A stretch of DNA of 64,000 bases from positions 1 through 64,000 of the forward strand of contig JBFHES010000001.1 of assembly GCA_041584015.1 (NCBI GenBank). Reading direction: 5' to 3'. The DNA comes from JBFHES01 sp041584015 (GTDB lineage: Bacteria > Bacteroidota > Bacteroidia > Bacteroidales > M50B96). A program made the position numbers and the translations under genes. Positions 8,335 to 17,898 of the stretch are shown here, one piece after another. The notes below the pieces were generated by a model. It searched no databases. It was not told the DNA's origin and saw only the letters and a list, made by a program, of their open reading frames with translations. How positions within the stretch are numbered: position 1 is the first letter of the stretch; every line of letters begins with the position of its first letter.

Positions 8335-9372
8335 ATGCTAAGACCAATACTAAACGCTGTTGCCCTTGTTCTTCTTTCAAGTTTACTCTTCTCATGCGAA
8401 TCCAAGCAAAAGAGCAATAACAAGGCAGATGATGAAATTGTAACAATCGACTCATCAAGCATTTCATTTCTATCTGATGAGATAAGAAAGACTCCTACAA
8501 ATGCCGAACTTTTTGCTAAAAGGGCACAATCTTACTTTGCACAAAATAATTTTGACGATGCCATTCGCGACATGGATTTAGCAATTAAGCTTGATTCAAT
8601 GAATGCCTCGAGCTATATAACAATTGCTGAATATTATTTGGCCATTGGCAAATCGGAGAAATCGAAAGAAATGCTAGACAGATGTGTATTACTTTTCCCC
8701 GAGAACACCGACGGTCTGCTTAAGCTAGCCGAAATTCATTTCTTGGTTCAGCAATACAAAGAGGCCATGGAACTTATTGGTAAATCACAACGTGTTGATC
8801 CACTGCTTTCGCAACCATTTTTTCTGAAAGGACTTATCTACAAAGAAACAGGCGACACCTTAAAGGCCATTGAGAATTTTCAAATCACAGTTAATAAAGA
8901 TCCTGAAAATTACCATGCTTACATGTTATTAGGATCAATGAATGCAGGCATGCAGGACTCAATTGCTCTGGACTACTTCAGAATAGCCCTTCGCCTAAAA
9001 CCGGAAAGCATTGAAGCACTTTACAACATTGGCATGTTTTATCAGCAAGCAGGACTATACACTCAAGCCATTAATTCCTACAAAAAAATCATTGAGGATA
9101 TAGATACATCCTATGAGTTTGCCTATTATAACATTGGTTTTATCTACCTGGAATACTTGAAGGATTATAAAAATGCGCTTAAGTATTTTACTGAAACAAT
9201 TGAGTTAAAAAACAACTATTATCAAGCTTTTCATAATAGAGGATATGCCTTTGAAATGCTGGGCGATTTTAACAATGCCCAACTTGATTACCAGTCAGCA
9301 CTTAACATTCTACCAAACTACCAGCTTAGTGTTGAAGGCCTAAACAGGCTTGATAAAAAAATGAACAAGTAG
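8335..9372 (+). CDS. TPR-repeat lipoprotein
   Basis: A 345-residue protein with a lipoprotein signal (hydrophobic core then LLFSC, Cys21 lipidated) and then tandem tetratricopeptide repeats covering about residues 50-340. Repeats show the usual A...Y..G...A...F spacing, for example around 200-230, 238-265 and 285-330. It probably acts in the periplasm as a protein-binding scaffold; the partner is unknown. Its own promoter is not obvious. It is followed after 77 bases by an S9 peptidase gene in the same direction, with two inverted repeats in between, so co-transcription is uncertain. Confidence 0.85.
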   Translation: MLRPILNAVALVLLSSLLFSCESKQKSNNKADDEIVTIDSSSISFLSDEIRKTPTNAELFAKRAQSYFAQNNFDDAIRDMDLAIKLDSMNASSYITIAEYYLAIGKSEKSKEMLDRCVLLFPENTDGLLKLAEIHFLVQQYKEAMELIGKSQRVDPLLSQPFFLKGLIYKETGDTLKAIENFQITVNKDPENYHAYMLLGSMNAGMQDSIALDYFRIALRLKPESIEALYNIGMFYQQAGLYTQAINSYKKIIEDIDTSYEFAYYNIGFIYLEYLKDYKNALKYFTETIELKNNYYQAFHNRGYAFEMLGDFNNAQLDYQSALNILPNYQLSVEGLNRLDKKMNK

Positions 9373-9373
9373 C

Positions 9374-9418
9374 TTGTATTAACCGGCAATACAAACTGTA
9401 AATTACATGCTGATGTAA
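9374..9418. repeat. Two adjacent short inverted repeats
   Basis: TTGTATT (9374-9380) pairs with AATACAA (9388-9394), and TTACAT (9403-9408) with ATGTAA (9413-9418). Neither has a T-run. They may be regulatory sites or a folded leader before the S9 peptidase gene; function unknown. Confidence 0.4.
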
Positions 9419-9449
9419 CACGAAGAAATTAGTAATTAAACCGTATAAA

Positions 9450-11558
9450 ATGAAAAATTTACTTCTATTAACTTTAATAGCATTTACCATGTTATTGTCA
9501 TGCGATCCGCCTAAGGAACAGGCTAAAGAATCGAAAACAGCTGATAAAACCATTATTAGCAAAAAGGATGTAAAACTTACAAGCGACATTATGACACCGG
9601 AAGTGTTGTGGCATTTCGGACGTGTTGGTGGCGTTAGTGTTTCGCCCGACCAAAGCAAACTTCTTTATGGTATTACTTACTATGATATTGATGAGAATAA
9701 GGGTAACACCGATTTATACATGAGTAACATAGACGGATCTAATGTGAAACGTTTATGTGAAACCGCTGGCGGTGAATACGAAGCGCGTTGGTTCGACAAT
9801 AAAAAAATCTCTTTCATGTCTGCTGAGAGTGGAAGTATGCAAGTTTGGTTTATGAATGTTGTTTCTGGTGCTAAAACTGAAGCTACTAATATTGATGGTG
9901 GCATTACAGGCTATAAATTCTCGCCAGACCAATCTAAGCTAATGTACACCAAGGATGTAAAACTAGATGAAAGTGTATTAGATATGCATCCTGACCTGCC
10001 AAAAGCAAATGCATATATCGAAACAGATTTAATGTATCGCCATTGGGATCATTGGCACGATTACACCTACAGCCATGTATTTGTTGCTGATTTTTCCGCT
10101 AATGGAACAGCAAACGCAAAAGACCTAATGGAAGGAGAGCGTTATCATTCACCGCTAAAGCCTTGGGGAGGAACAGAGCAAATCAACTGGAGTCCTGACA
10201 GCAAGCACCTGGCTTATACCAAGAAAGAGTCTTTTGGCAAGGAATACGCACTTTCAACCAACTCAGATATTTTCATTTATTATACGGAAAGCGGTACACA
10301 AGAAAATATCTCGAATGGTATGATGGGATATGATGTTGCCCCAACCTACTCGCCAGACGGAACCATGATTGCGTGGGAAAGCATGGAAAGAGATGGATAT
10401 GAAGCGGACAAAAACCGTTTAATTATTTATGATGTTGAAGCAAAACAATGGAAAGACTATAGTGCAACTGAATTTGACAGAAATGCACATGGTCTTAGCT
10501 GGAGCGCCGACAGCAAAACGGTTTGGTTTACATGCGACCACTTAGCCAGATATGAAATTTTTGGTCTGAACGTAAGTACCGGAAAATTCCATCAAATGTC
10601 AGAGGGAGATCACAACTATCGCTCTGTTGAAGAAGCTGGCGATATACTGGTTACAACAAAACAATCAATGGCCAGTCCTACCGAAATTTTCACAATTAAT
10701 ATTGCCACCAAAGAAGAAACACAAATTTCATTTGTTAACAAGGATATCCTTGATCAGTTAACACTTGCAACCTGGGAAGAGCGCTGGGTGGAAACGACTG
10801 ATGGAAAGCAAATGTTAGTTTGGGTAATATTACCTCCACATTTTGATGCAAATAAAAAATACCCGGCCCTACTCTACTGTCAGGGTGGGCCACAATCTGC
10901 GGTAAGCCAATTCTTCTCCTATCGATGGAATTTTCAGATGATGGCCGCCAATGGCTATATTGTTGTTGCTCCTAACCGCCGCGGATTACCTTCATTCGGA
11001 CAGGAATGGAACGAACAAATCTCAGGCGATTATGGCGGACAAAACATGAAAGATTATTTATCTGCAATTGATGCGGTAGCAAAAGAGCCATTTGTTGATG
11101 AAGACCGTTTAGGTGCGATTGGTGCCAGCTACGGAGGATTCTCAGTATTTTGGTTAGCAGGAAACCACGAGAAGCGTTTCAAAGCATTCATTTCACACGA
11201 CGGTATGTTTAACCTGGAAGCGCAATATTTAGAAACGGAAGAAATGTTCTTCGTTAATTGGGATTTAGGCGGACCATTCTGGGATAAATCAAACAAGATT
11301 GCTCAACGCTCCTATGCAAATTCTCCACACAAATTTGTAGACAAATGGGACACTCCAATATTAGTGATTCATGGAGAGAAAGATTATAGAATTGCATACA
11401 CGCAAGGTATGAGCGCCTACAACGCGGCTGTGCTAAGAGGTATTCCTGCTAAGTACTTACATTTTCCGGAAGAAAACCACTGGGTACTTACTCCGCAGAA
11501 TAGCATTCTTTGGCAACGTACTTTTAAAGGATGGTTGGATCAATGGTTAAAAGAATAA
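9450..11558 (+). CDS. S9 family (prolyl oligopeptidase/DPP-type) peptidase, lipoprotein
   Basis: A 702-residue serine peptidase with an N-terminal beta-propeller and a C-terminal alpha/beta hydrolase. The signal ends in MLLSC, giving lipidated Cys18. Residues about 45-420 contain WD40-like/PD40 beta-propeller repeats (SPDQSKL, SPDSKHL, SPDGTMI, SADSKTV). The catalytic triad is Ser560 in GASYGG, Asp645 in HGEKDYR and His677 in ENHW. It probably trims dipeptides or short peptides in the periplasm, consistent with a peptide-using Bacteroidota; DPP4-type versus acylaminoacyl-peptidase specificity cannot be told from sequence alone. A strong terminator follows. Confidence 0.92.
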   Translation: MKNLLLLTLIAFTMLLSCDPPKEQAKESKTADKTIISKKDVKLTSDIMTPEVLWHFGRVGGVSVSPDQSKLLYGITYYDIDENKGNTDLYMSNIDGSNVKRLCETAGGEYEARWFDNKKISFMSAESGSMQVWFMNVVSGAKTEATNIDGGITGYKFSPDQSKLMYTKDVKLDESVLDMHPDLPKANAYIETDLMYRHWDHWHDYTYSHVFVADFSANGTANAKDLMEGERYHSPLKPWGGTEQINWSPDSKHLAYTKKESFGKEYALSTNSDIFIYYTESGTQENISNGMMGYDVAPTYSPDGTMIAWESMERDGYEADKNRLIIYDVEAKQWKDYSATEFDRNAHGLSWSADSKTVWFTCDHLARYEIFGLNVSTGKFHQMSEGDHNYRSVEEAGDILVTTKQSMASPTEIFTINIATKEETQISFVNKDILDQLTLATWEERWVETTDGKQMLVWVILPPHFDANKKYPALLYCQGGPQSAVSQFFSYRWNFQMMAANGYIVVAPNRRGLPSFGQEWNEQISGDYGGQNMKDYLSAIDAVAKEPFVDEDRLGAIGASYGGFSVFWLAGNHEKRFKAFISHDGMFNLEAQYLETEEMFFVNWDLGGPFWDKSNKIAQRSYANSPHKFVDKWDTPILVIHGEKDYRIAYTQGMSAYNAAVLRGIPAKYLHFPEENHWVLTPQNSILWQRTFKGWLDQWLKE

Positions 11559-11574
11559 GAACCTACAATTAGAT

Positions 11575-11610
11575 AAAAAATCCCGTTTAATTAATTAAGC
11601 GGGATTTTTT
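11575..11610. terminator. Intrinsic terminator after the S9 peptidase gene (bidirectional)
   Basis: AAAAAATCCCG at 11575-11585 and its complement at 11600-11610, T-rich on both strands; it also suits the convergent gene ending at 11642. Confidence 0.85.
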
Positions 11611-11641
11611 ATGCCTTCTAACTTGCACACCTGTAAGCACT

Positions 11642-14600
11642 TTAATAGATTATTGCAATCACACCGGTTTCAGTATGCCTCACATTATGATTATCAACAT
11701 ACTCCAACATCCAGGTATATACATCCTGTTTAACCAAAGTCCCACCTGACGACTTGCCGTCCCATGCATGATCATAATCGAATGTTTCGAAAATTAAACC
11801 ACCCCACCGGTCGTATACCCATAAATGGATACTTTTAGGTTTAGGCGCTATTAGCGGCATAAACAAATTATTGCCATAAGAGCTAAAAGGGTTCAAAGCT
11901 GTTGGTGCATAAAATACGGCTATTTCAAAGACATTAACATCACGGTAGCTCGTATCAATACAACCCTCAGGACTTGTTACGATAAGTTGAACACGATAAT
12001 CATTTGGTTGCGGATACGTATGACTTACATATTGATCGGTACTTTGTAAACATGTTCCATCACCAAAGGACCAAGTTGCAGAACTCATTTCAGTTGATAT
12101 ATTTTCAAAAAACAGCGTAGGATCCATCATCCCTACAGAAATCTCATCACTTATAAAATTAGCTGATGGCTTTGGATAAACGTGCACATCGCTTCGATAA
12201 ACAGAACTAAAATCGCAGCCATAGATATTATTAATTAACAGCTTTACTGAATAGTCTCCAGGACTATTCCAGGTTACTTCCGGATAATCCAGATAAGAAT
12301 AATACAAGCCATCAGACTTTTCAATGGTCCATTCAAATTCAGATCCTATTTCGTTATTATAATCGTCGAGCATTACTGTATAAGGTGCGCATCCCATATA
12401 GCTATCAGTGCCCATCGGATTATCAGGCGCATCTATAACATTTACCGGAATGTAAGCTATAGAAGAATAGGATTGACAAGCATCCATAACCTGAACTGCT
12501 ATTAACTGTGAGCTATCCGGCTGCATCATATAAGGAAGCGTTACCAATTCATCATTTACAAAATAGGAGTATCCATAACCAATTCCTCCAATAGCTTCAG
12601 CAAAAACACTTATTGGGTCGAACGGACAAATACTATCGGGCACGTTGGTTAAAGGATTTATACCAAGAGCCGGATCGGTAAAAACATTTACCATCTCTTC
12701 AGGCGATTGACACCCATTGGCATCTATTGCTACCAGAACCAAGGAGGTATTATGGCTTGGCACGAATGCAATCCATTGGTTCGTATCAATTCCTGCCCAA
12801 ATATAATCATACGGCGTAGCACCTCCACTTGCCACAGCCATTAGCAAAACCGTATCTCCTGAACAAACGACCGTATCTTCTGAAATCTGAATATTTAAAA
12901 CAGGCGGCTCCGAAATACTATCAACAAGAACAAAAGAGCAGTTATTCTCATCAACGAAGGTTAAAGAATAGCTACCAGTTGGCAAGTTAACTATTGACGC
13001 TATGGTATCATTGGTGCTCCATAGATAAGTATAATCACCTGTGCCCCCTGAGGGATTAACTTCAATTGAACCACTACTATCATTTGCGCATAAAACATGC
13101 GTTAATATAGCATTGGCTGCCAGTGGTGCTGGCTGTTCAAGCATTAAGGAAGTATCGGTTTTACAGATGCTATCGTAAAAAATTGCAACATTATAAAGAC
13201 CAGAACTAAGGTTATTAATAACCAAACTTGTATCTCCGGTTGACCAAATACATGATGCATCCAAAGAACCAGAAAACGAAACTTCTAAAGATCCATTCGC
13301 ATCTCCAAAGCACAATGGCACATCGGAAAGAATATTTAATTGTGGCTCCGCAGGAAAAGTAATATTCTCTTGATGAACAGAGGAACTGCATCCCGGATAC
13401 GAAACCTCTAATGTAAGAATGGTATCTCCTGCAACATAAGAATTAATGTAAACTGAACCCGTTGTGGAGCTGGAGCCCTGCGCAAAATTCGCAAAACCTA
13501 TATCCCAGTTGAATTCGGGCGTGTAGCCAATAGGAAACATTCCGGTATACTCTACAAAAATGGTATCGCCAAAACAATTTGGAGGATCCACGACAAAATC
13601 TGCATCCAGCTCAATTGGTATAATAACTACCGAATCAGAATAAGTACACCCTTGTATCGTAGCTTGAACATAAATCATTGTTGAATCCTGTGGTGCTAGA
13701 GTGATGCTCGAGGAACTTTCTCCTGTTGACCATTCGATGACGGTAAATGGATAATTTACCGATAGTTCAAGAGTATCTCCTAGGCAAACAACAGTATCAT
13801 TAAAAGGTATAAGCTCAACTTGATCATAAACCGTTACTTGTTCTGTCATGTCAAAAGATACCGTATCAACATATAGCGTTAGGTTAACCAAAAATGCACC
13901 TTCTGATGAGAAATCATGCAAAACATTAAAACCACTAACAACATTGTTTACACCGGACAGTGTATCTGAAAAGTTCCATATGGCTGAATCGATATTTACT
14001 GAATCTAAAAGAAAGAACTCCCATGGGCTGCCAAAACAACTTGGGTTAAACGAAAACTCTGCAGAAAAAAAGCTGGATATAAATGTTGGAAAACCCAACA
14101 GACAAGATCCGTTGAGAGTTAATGCAACATCCTGGTAAGCACATGCTGTAGATGGAAGATCAGGGTATTGAATTCGACCGATCGTAACATCTGTTTGCTT
14201 TGCAACATAGATCATACCATCCGGACCTAACTGAAGAGCGCCAATTCCCCAATTTGAAACTGCTACTCCAACTGCTTGAATGGAATTATTAATGACCTGC
14301 TGATTATTAGAACTAATATCCCATTGATAAATTGAATCTGAGTTACTATACCAACATGCTCCATAAAGCAATTGTTCCGATGGAGAAAACTCAACACCGT
14401 ATGCACCATTCCATGGCGAATTAATTAGGCGCTGATTGCTAATAACTCCGGTTGTTCGGTTAAAGCTAAACAATTCAAAATAGCTATTGCCAACTACCGC
14501 CTGTGCTAGTTTTGAACCGCCGGGTGAAAACTTCAGATAACCTCTTTTGTTTGTAAAAGATCCGATTATGGCATTACCAACGTTTGACACCACAGGATTT

Positions 14601-15214
14601 AATGTTTGAACCCCGGCTGGAGTGACTAAATAGGTTACAAATGCATCGTTACCCCAGTCATGGCCTACTACCCAAAAATCGATTCCATTAATATGTTGAG
14701 TAACCGCAATCTTTTCGCAGCATGGGTTTATTAGCTGAATGTTCTTCTCGCCAAGATCAACATCTCCAAACCCTCCGTTCGCGGTCATATCAACCTTAGA
14801 ATACGTCATGCCGTTCGCACCATAAATTTCATCAACAGCAAATATGTAATAAGTATTGGGGTCGAGTGGTTTAGGAACAATTACACCAGATTGCGTTGAT
14901 GATGGATTACCCAAGAGCTGACCACCAGGAGAACTGAACATGCAACCTGGCATTAATGTATGGCTTGCATCCCACACAAGCATTCCATCAGTATAAAACA
15001 ATAGATTTCCATTTTCATCAGAAATTGTTGCAACTCCTTCCAGCGTATTAACCATTGATGGTGCAATATTAGCAGGCGACGGTTGTCCTGGTGCATTGCA
15101 AAAACTTATACCACAATTGGCACCAAAATACCAATTAGAAGCCTCATTACATTGCGCCTGAATCTGCTTATTGAAAATTAGAATGAGTAATATGCCCGTT
15201 AGTATATTTTTCAT
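11642..15214 (-). CDS. Giant T9SS type B secreted protein with PKD and SprB repeats
   Basis: A 1190-residue secreted protein. After a Sec signal (MKN..., ending near IQAQ) comes a domain of about 370 residues with NWYFG, GVATISDENGNLLFYTDG and similar motifs, which looks like the beta-propeller opening many CHU_C-type proteins. PKD-like modules follow (for example residues with IWNFSDTLSG and ATWSFGDGT) and at least two SprB repeats in the middle (LCFGDANGS, LCANDSSGS with YLWSTNDT). The last 85 residues (FYAPTALNPF..., YDRWGG, AWDGKSSG, DVYTW) are the gliding-motility-associated CHU_C/type B sorting domain. It is probably a cell-surface or released adhesin-like protein. ATG 15214 is chosen because it directly precedes the signal peptide; the frame extends to 15250. 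Confidence 0.9.
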   Translation of the reverse strand: MKNILTGILLILIFNKQIQAQCNEASNWYFGANCGISFCNAPGQPSPANIAPSMVNTLEGVATISDENGNLLFYTDGMLVWDASHTLMPGCMFSSPGGQLLGNPSSTQSGVIVPKPLDPNTYYIFAVDEIYGANGMTYSKVDMTANGGFGDVDLGEKNIQLINPCCEKIAVTQHINGIDFWVVGHDWGNDAFVTYLVTPAGVQTLNPVVSNVGNAIIGSFTNKRGYLKFSPGGSKLAQAVVGNSYFELFSFNRTTGVISNQRLINSPWNGAYGVEFSPSEQLLYGACWYSNSDSIYQWDISSNNQQVINNSIQAVGVAVSNWGIGALQLGPDGMIYVAKQTDVTIGRIQYPDLPSTACAYQDVALTLNGSCLLGFPTFISSFFSAEFSFNPSCFGSPWEFFLLDSVNIDSAIWNFSDTLSGVNNVVSGFNVLHDFSSEGAFLVNLTLYVDTVSFDMTEQVTVYDQVELIPFNDTVVCLGDTLELSVNYPFTVIEWSTGESSSSITLAPQDSTMIYVQATIQGCTYSDSVVIIPIELDADFVVDPPNCFGDTIFVEYTGMFPIGYTPEFNWDIGFANFAQGSSSTTGSVYINSYVAGDTILTLEVSYPGCSSSVHQENITFPAEPQLNILSDVPLCFGDANGSLEVSFSGSLDASCIWSTGDTSLVINNLSSGLYNVAIFYDSICKTDTSLMLEQPAPLAANAILTHVLCANDSSGSIEVNPSGGTGDYTYLWSTNDTIASIVNLPTGSYSLTFVDENNCSFVLVDSISEPPVLNIQISEDTVVCSGDTVLLMAVASGGATPYDYIWAGIDTNQWIAFVPSHNTSLVLVAIDANGCQSPEEMVNVFTDPALGINPLTNVPDSICPFDPISVFAEAIGGIGYGYSYFVNDELVTLPYMMQPDSSQLIAVQVMDACQSYSSIAYIPVNVIDAPDNPMGTDSYMGCAPYTVMLDDYNNEIGSEFEWTIEKSDGLYYSYLDYPEVTWNSPGDYSVKLLINNIYGCDFSSVYRSDVHVYPKPSANFISDEISVGMMDPTLFFENISTEMSSATWSFGDGTCLQSTDQYVSHTYPQPNDYRVQLIVTSPEGCIDTSYRDVNVFEIAVFYAPTALNPFSSYGNNLFMPLIAPKPKSIHLWVYDRWGGLIFETFDYDHAWDGKSSGGTLVKQDVYTWMLEYVDNHNVRHTETGVIAIIY

Positions 15215-15517
15215 CTTTATTATTGAAGCATTCTTGCTGCCAAATGGCAACTTTGCAAATCAAAAATTGCTTAAGTGTTGTTCAGTTATGTTAATCTGTA
15301 TTGATAAGACCTCAGATAGTTGTAATGGTTGCTTTGCATTTGGTATTATTTTTAAACTCCGGCAAGAATACATTTAACACACACATGATTCAGAGAATTT
15401 CTTCAGTCATAACAGGCCAATTGAATCTCAAACACTTAAATTAGCAAACGTTGCTACAGTACTTTCAAGGTTCCATCTTTCATTACTTTTTATTATCTTT
15501 CCGTTAAATAGAACTTA
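15215..15517. other. Divergent intergenic region before the B12-sensor operon
   Basis: 303 bases. The only signal I can support is TATCTTTC at 15494-15501 on the plus strand, one mismatch from the -7 consensus and 16 bases before the ATG at 15518. No -33 box, riboswitch fold or repeat was recognised. Confidence 0.3.
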
Positions 15518-16159
15518 ATGATGAAAGATGATCCACAAATTGCTAACTATCTAAAATCGCTACTTGAAGGTGATCGGGTTTTAAGCAGTAAGCTTATTAA
15601 CGCCTACCTGGATGCTAGTGGCAACTTAAAGGACTTATATGAGAAGATTGTAAAAACCGCTCTTTATGAAGTTGGCTCCTTGTGGGAATCCAACAAAATT
15701 GGAGTGGCAGAAGAACACCTGGCTACGGCAATTGTGGAGAGTAACTTAAACGAATTACTTGAACGCATAGTAAGCGAATATCAAAGCAACAAGAAAGTTG
15801 TACTTGCCTGCACTGAGAACGAGATGCATCAGGTAGGTATAAAAATGGTTGGCGATGTATTTGAGTTGAATGGCTGGAATACTTTTTTTCTGGGTAGCAG
15901 TGTGCCCCGGTTTGAACTCATCAAATTTATAAAAGAAAAACAACCTGATATACTTGCGATATCGTTAAGCATCTATTTTAATTATTCCACATTTTTACAA
16001 ATGTTAAGTGAGTTAAGAAAGCATTTCCCAACGCTTCCAATTGTAGCAGGCGGACAAGCATTTAACCACATCAAGCCGGAAATACTTAGCTCACATGATC
16101 ATCTGCATTTCTTTACAGACTTATATGAGCTTGAAACTTTTATTAAATCCAAAACCTAA
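15518..16159 (+). CDS. Stand-alone CarH-like cobalamin-binding sensor protein
   Basis: A 213-residue protein made only of the B12 module: a four-helix cap (about 10-90) and a Rossmann-like B12 domain (about 92-210). The cap holds W-x9-EH (Trp56, Glu66, His67), the motif that in CarH/LitR photoreceptors lies over the adenosyl group. The B12 loop is E102-M-H104-Q-V-G107, the ExHxxG form, with His104 as probable lower ligand; Ser149-Leu-Ser151 and Gly178-Gly179 supply the nucleotide-loop motifs. No MerR DNA-binding domain precedes the cap. Three further signalling genes follow at 10-17 base spacing. Light or redox sensing through cobalamin is inference; a methyl-transfer corrinoid protein is the alternative but is less likely in this context. 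Confidence 0.85.
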   Translation: MMKDDPQIANYLKSLLEGDRVLSSKLINAYLDASGNLKDLYEKIVKTALYEVGSLWESNKIGVAEEHLATAIVESNLNELLERIVSEYQSNKKVVLACTENEMHQVGIKMVGDVFELNGWNTFFLGSSVPRFELIKFIKEKQPDILAISLSIYFNYSTFLQMLSELRKHFPTLPIVAGGQAFNHIKPEILSSHDHLHFFTDLYELETFIKSKT

Positions 16160-16170
16160 TTAGCTAAGCC

Positions 16171-16632
16171 ATGAACAAGGAACAATTATTAAAAACAGCT
16201 GCACAACTGCAACAAGTAAGCGAAAAAGCCGCAAATGAATTTACAGAGAAAAGAGAATCATTGGTGTCATTAATGAATACCAGGATGGAACAACGCATGG
16301 ATATTATTCAGATAGTTGGAGAAGACAACCTTTTAATGATGAAAGACAACCATGCCAATCACGCAAGATTTCTCGAATCAATTTTCATTAATCATGTACC
16401 TGAAGTATTAGTAGATACAATCTTATGGGTATTTCGTGCCTATCAATCAAGAGGATTTGATTCAACCTATTGGTCGGCTCAGCTTAACTCCTGGTTACAA
16501 ATTTATAAAAACGAACTAAGTAAAGAATGTTATCGTGAAATCAGTCCTTACTATCATTGGATGCAGATTAATATTCCAGTATTTTCTCAGCTTGCAATTG
16601 AAGAATTAAGCACAGGAAAATCAGCTCATTAA
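16171..16632 (+). CDS. Uncharacterised helical protein in the B12-sensor operon
   Basis: A 153-residue soluble protein that I do not recognise. It has no signal peptide or membrane segment and looks all-helical: an amphipathic helix at 1-50, then a stretch rich in aromatics and His (DNHANHARF near 58-66, ILWVFRAY at 84-91, YW near 99-100, YYHWMQINIP near 127-136). These regularly spaced aromatics and histidines suggest a cofactor- or partner-binding helical bundle, but no known motif fits. It lies 11 bases after the B12 protein and 10 before the histidine kinase, so it is almost certainly translated with them and may link sensor and kinase. Confidence 0.8.
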   Translation: MNKEQLLKTAAQLQQVSEKAANEFTEKRESLVSLMNTRMEQRMDIIQIVGEDNLLMMKDNHANHARFLESIFINHVPEVLVDTILWVFRAYQSRGFDSTYWSAQLNSWLQIYKNELSKECYREISPYYHWMQINIPVFSQLAIEELSTGKSAH

Positions 16633-16642
16633 AACAAAATTA

Positions 16643-17881
16643 ATGATAAGTAACTACGAGACATTGTTTAAGGAGTTTCTGTTGACTGTTATCGCAGAAG
16701 GCAAAACGGTTGGTATTGGTGTATTATCACATAGCGGCAACCTACTTTACACAAACAAAGCACTTTCTTTCTTTCTGAAAAAGGATGAACCAAAACCCAA
16801 TAGATTTGTAAATCCAACGATAGAAAACATACTTACTATGGATGGTGACGGTGAAGTTTTTAATGGAATACTTACCATCGGCAACTTGAATGACGAGCAC
16901 TTTGCATTGCAAACCAGCATATACAGAAATAAGGAAAACATTATTATAATAGCAGAGGCCAACGTACCACATCTTTTTAAAGAAAATAGTAAAATGAGCA
17001 TGCTTAATCAGGAAGTAAACAACCTGCAACGCCAACTCATTATCGAAAAAAAAAATCTACAGCGAACATTAACAGAGCTAAAGGAAACGCAAGATCAACT
17101 CATTCATTCTGAAAAGATGAATGCTCTGGGTAATCTTGTAGCTGGCGTTGCGCATGAAATAAACAATCCACTCGCATTTGTTAATAGCAATTTACACTCT
17201 CTTAAAAGAGATACAAAAGAAATTCTCGACACATTTCAGGAATTAACTAAACTTGCAGCGAAATCTGAAGACCCTCAACTATCTGAGAAATCACAACTTA
17301 TTTTAAAGGATAAAGATTTAGAATTTATGATTGATGATGTTTATGATATGCTAGAAGAATCCAATGTTGGCGTTGAAAGAGTTAAAACAATTGTTGAAGA
17401 CTTACGCAAATTCTCCAGACTCGACGAAGCGGACTCAAAGAATATTAATCTGGTTGAAGACATTCAATCAACCCTAACGATACTAAAATCGGACATTGCC
17501 AGTAAAAACATTACGCTCGAGGTACAGAGCCCTGAAACATTATTCGTTAATTGTTATCCACGACAGCTGAACCAGGCACTATTTAATATTCTCTTAAATG
17601 CCATACAAGCGGTTAACAGCAACGGACGAATAAAACTAAAAATTAGTAGCAGCAATAACACACTACTAATTAACATTGAAGATAACGGAAAGGGTATTGA
17701 TGAAGAAATTGCAAAACGCATATTCGATCCTTTCTTTACAACTAAAGCGGTAGGAGAAGGAACAGGATTAGGATTAAGCATTGCCTATAAGATTATTCAC
17801 AACCTACATCAGGGAACAATATCGTTCAATTCTGTAATAGGAAAAGGAACACGTTTTCAGATTAGTATCCCACTACATTAA
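16643..17881 (+). CDS. PAS-type sensor histidine kinase, cytosolic
   Basis: A 412-residue kinase without membrane segments. Residues about 12-110 look like a PAS domain (VGIGVLSHSGNLLYTNKA), 118-158 are a coiled coil, and the dimerisation domain has phospho-acceptor His171 in GVAHEINNPLAF. The ATPase domain shows the N box (NILLNAIQAV), DNGKGID and GTGLGLSIAYKI. Being cytosolic and encoded 10 bases after the unknown helical protein, it probably takes its signal from the B12 protein or that partner. The likely phosphate acceptor is the receiver domain of the next gene, 17 bases downstream. Confidence 0.92.
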   Translation: MISNYETLFKEFLLTVIAEGKTVGIGVLSHSGNLLYTNKALSFFLKKDEPKPNRFVNPTIENILTMDGDGEVFNGILTIGNLNDEHFALQTSIYRNKENIIIIAEANVPHLFKENSKMSMLNQEVNNLQRQLIIEKKNLQRTLTELKETQDQLIHSEKMNALGNLVAGVAHEINNPLAFVNSNLHSLKRDTKEILDTFQELTKLAAKSEDPQLSEKSQLILKDKDLEFMIDDVYDMLEESNVGVERVKTIVEDLRKFSRLDEADSKNINLVEDIQSTLTILKSDIASKNITLEVQSPETLFVNCYPRQLNQALFNILLNAIQAVNSNGRIKLKISSSNNTLLINIEDNGKGIDEEIAKRIFDPFFTTKAVGEGTGLGLSIAYKIIHNLHQGTISFNSVIGKGTRFQISIPLH

Positions 17882-17898
17882 TAGAAAAGAAGACCAAT

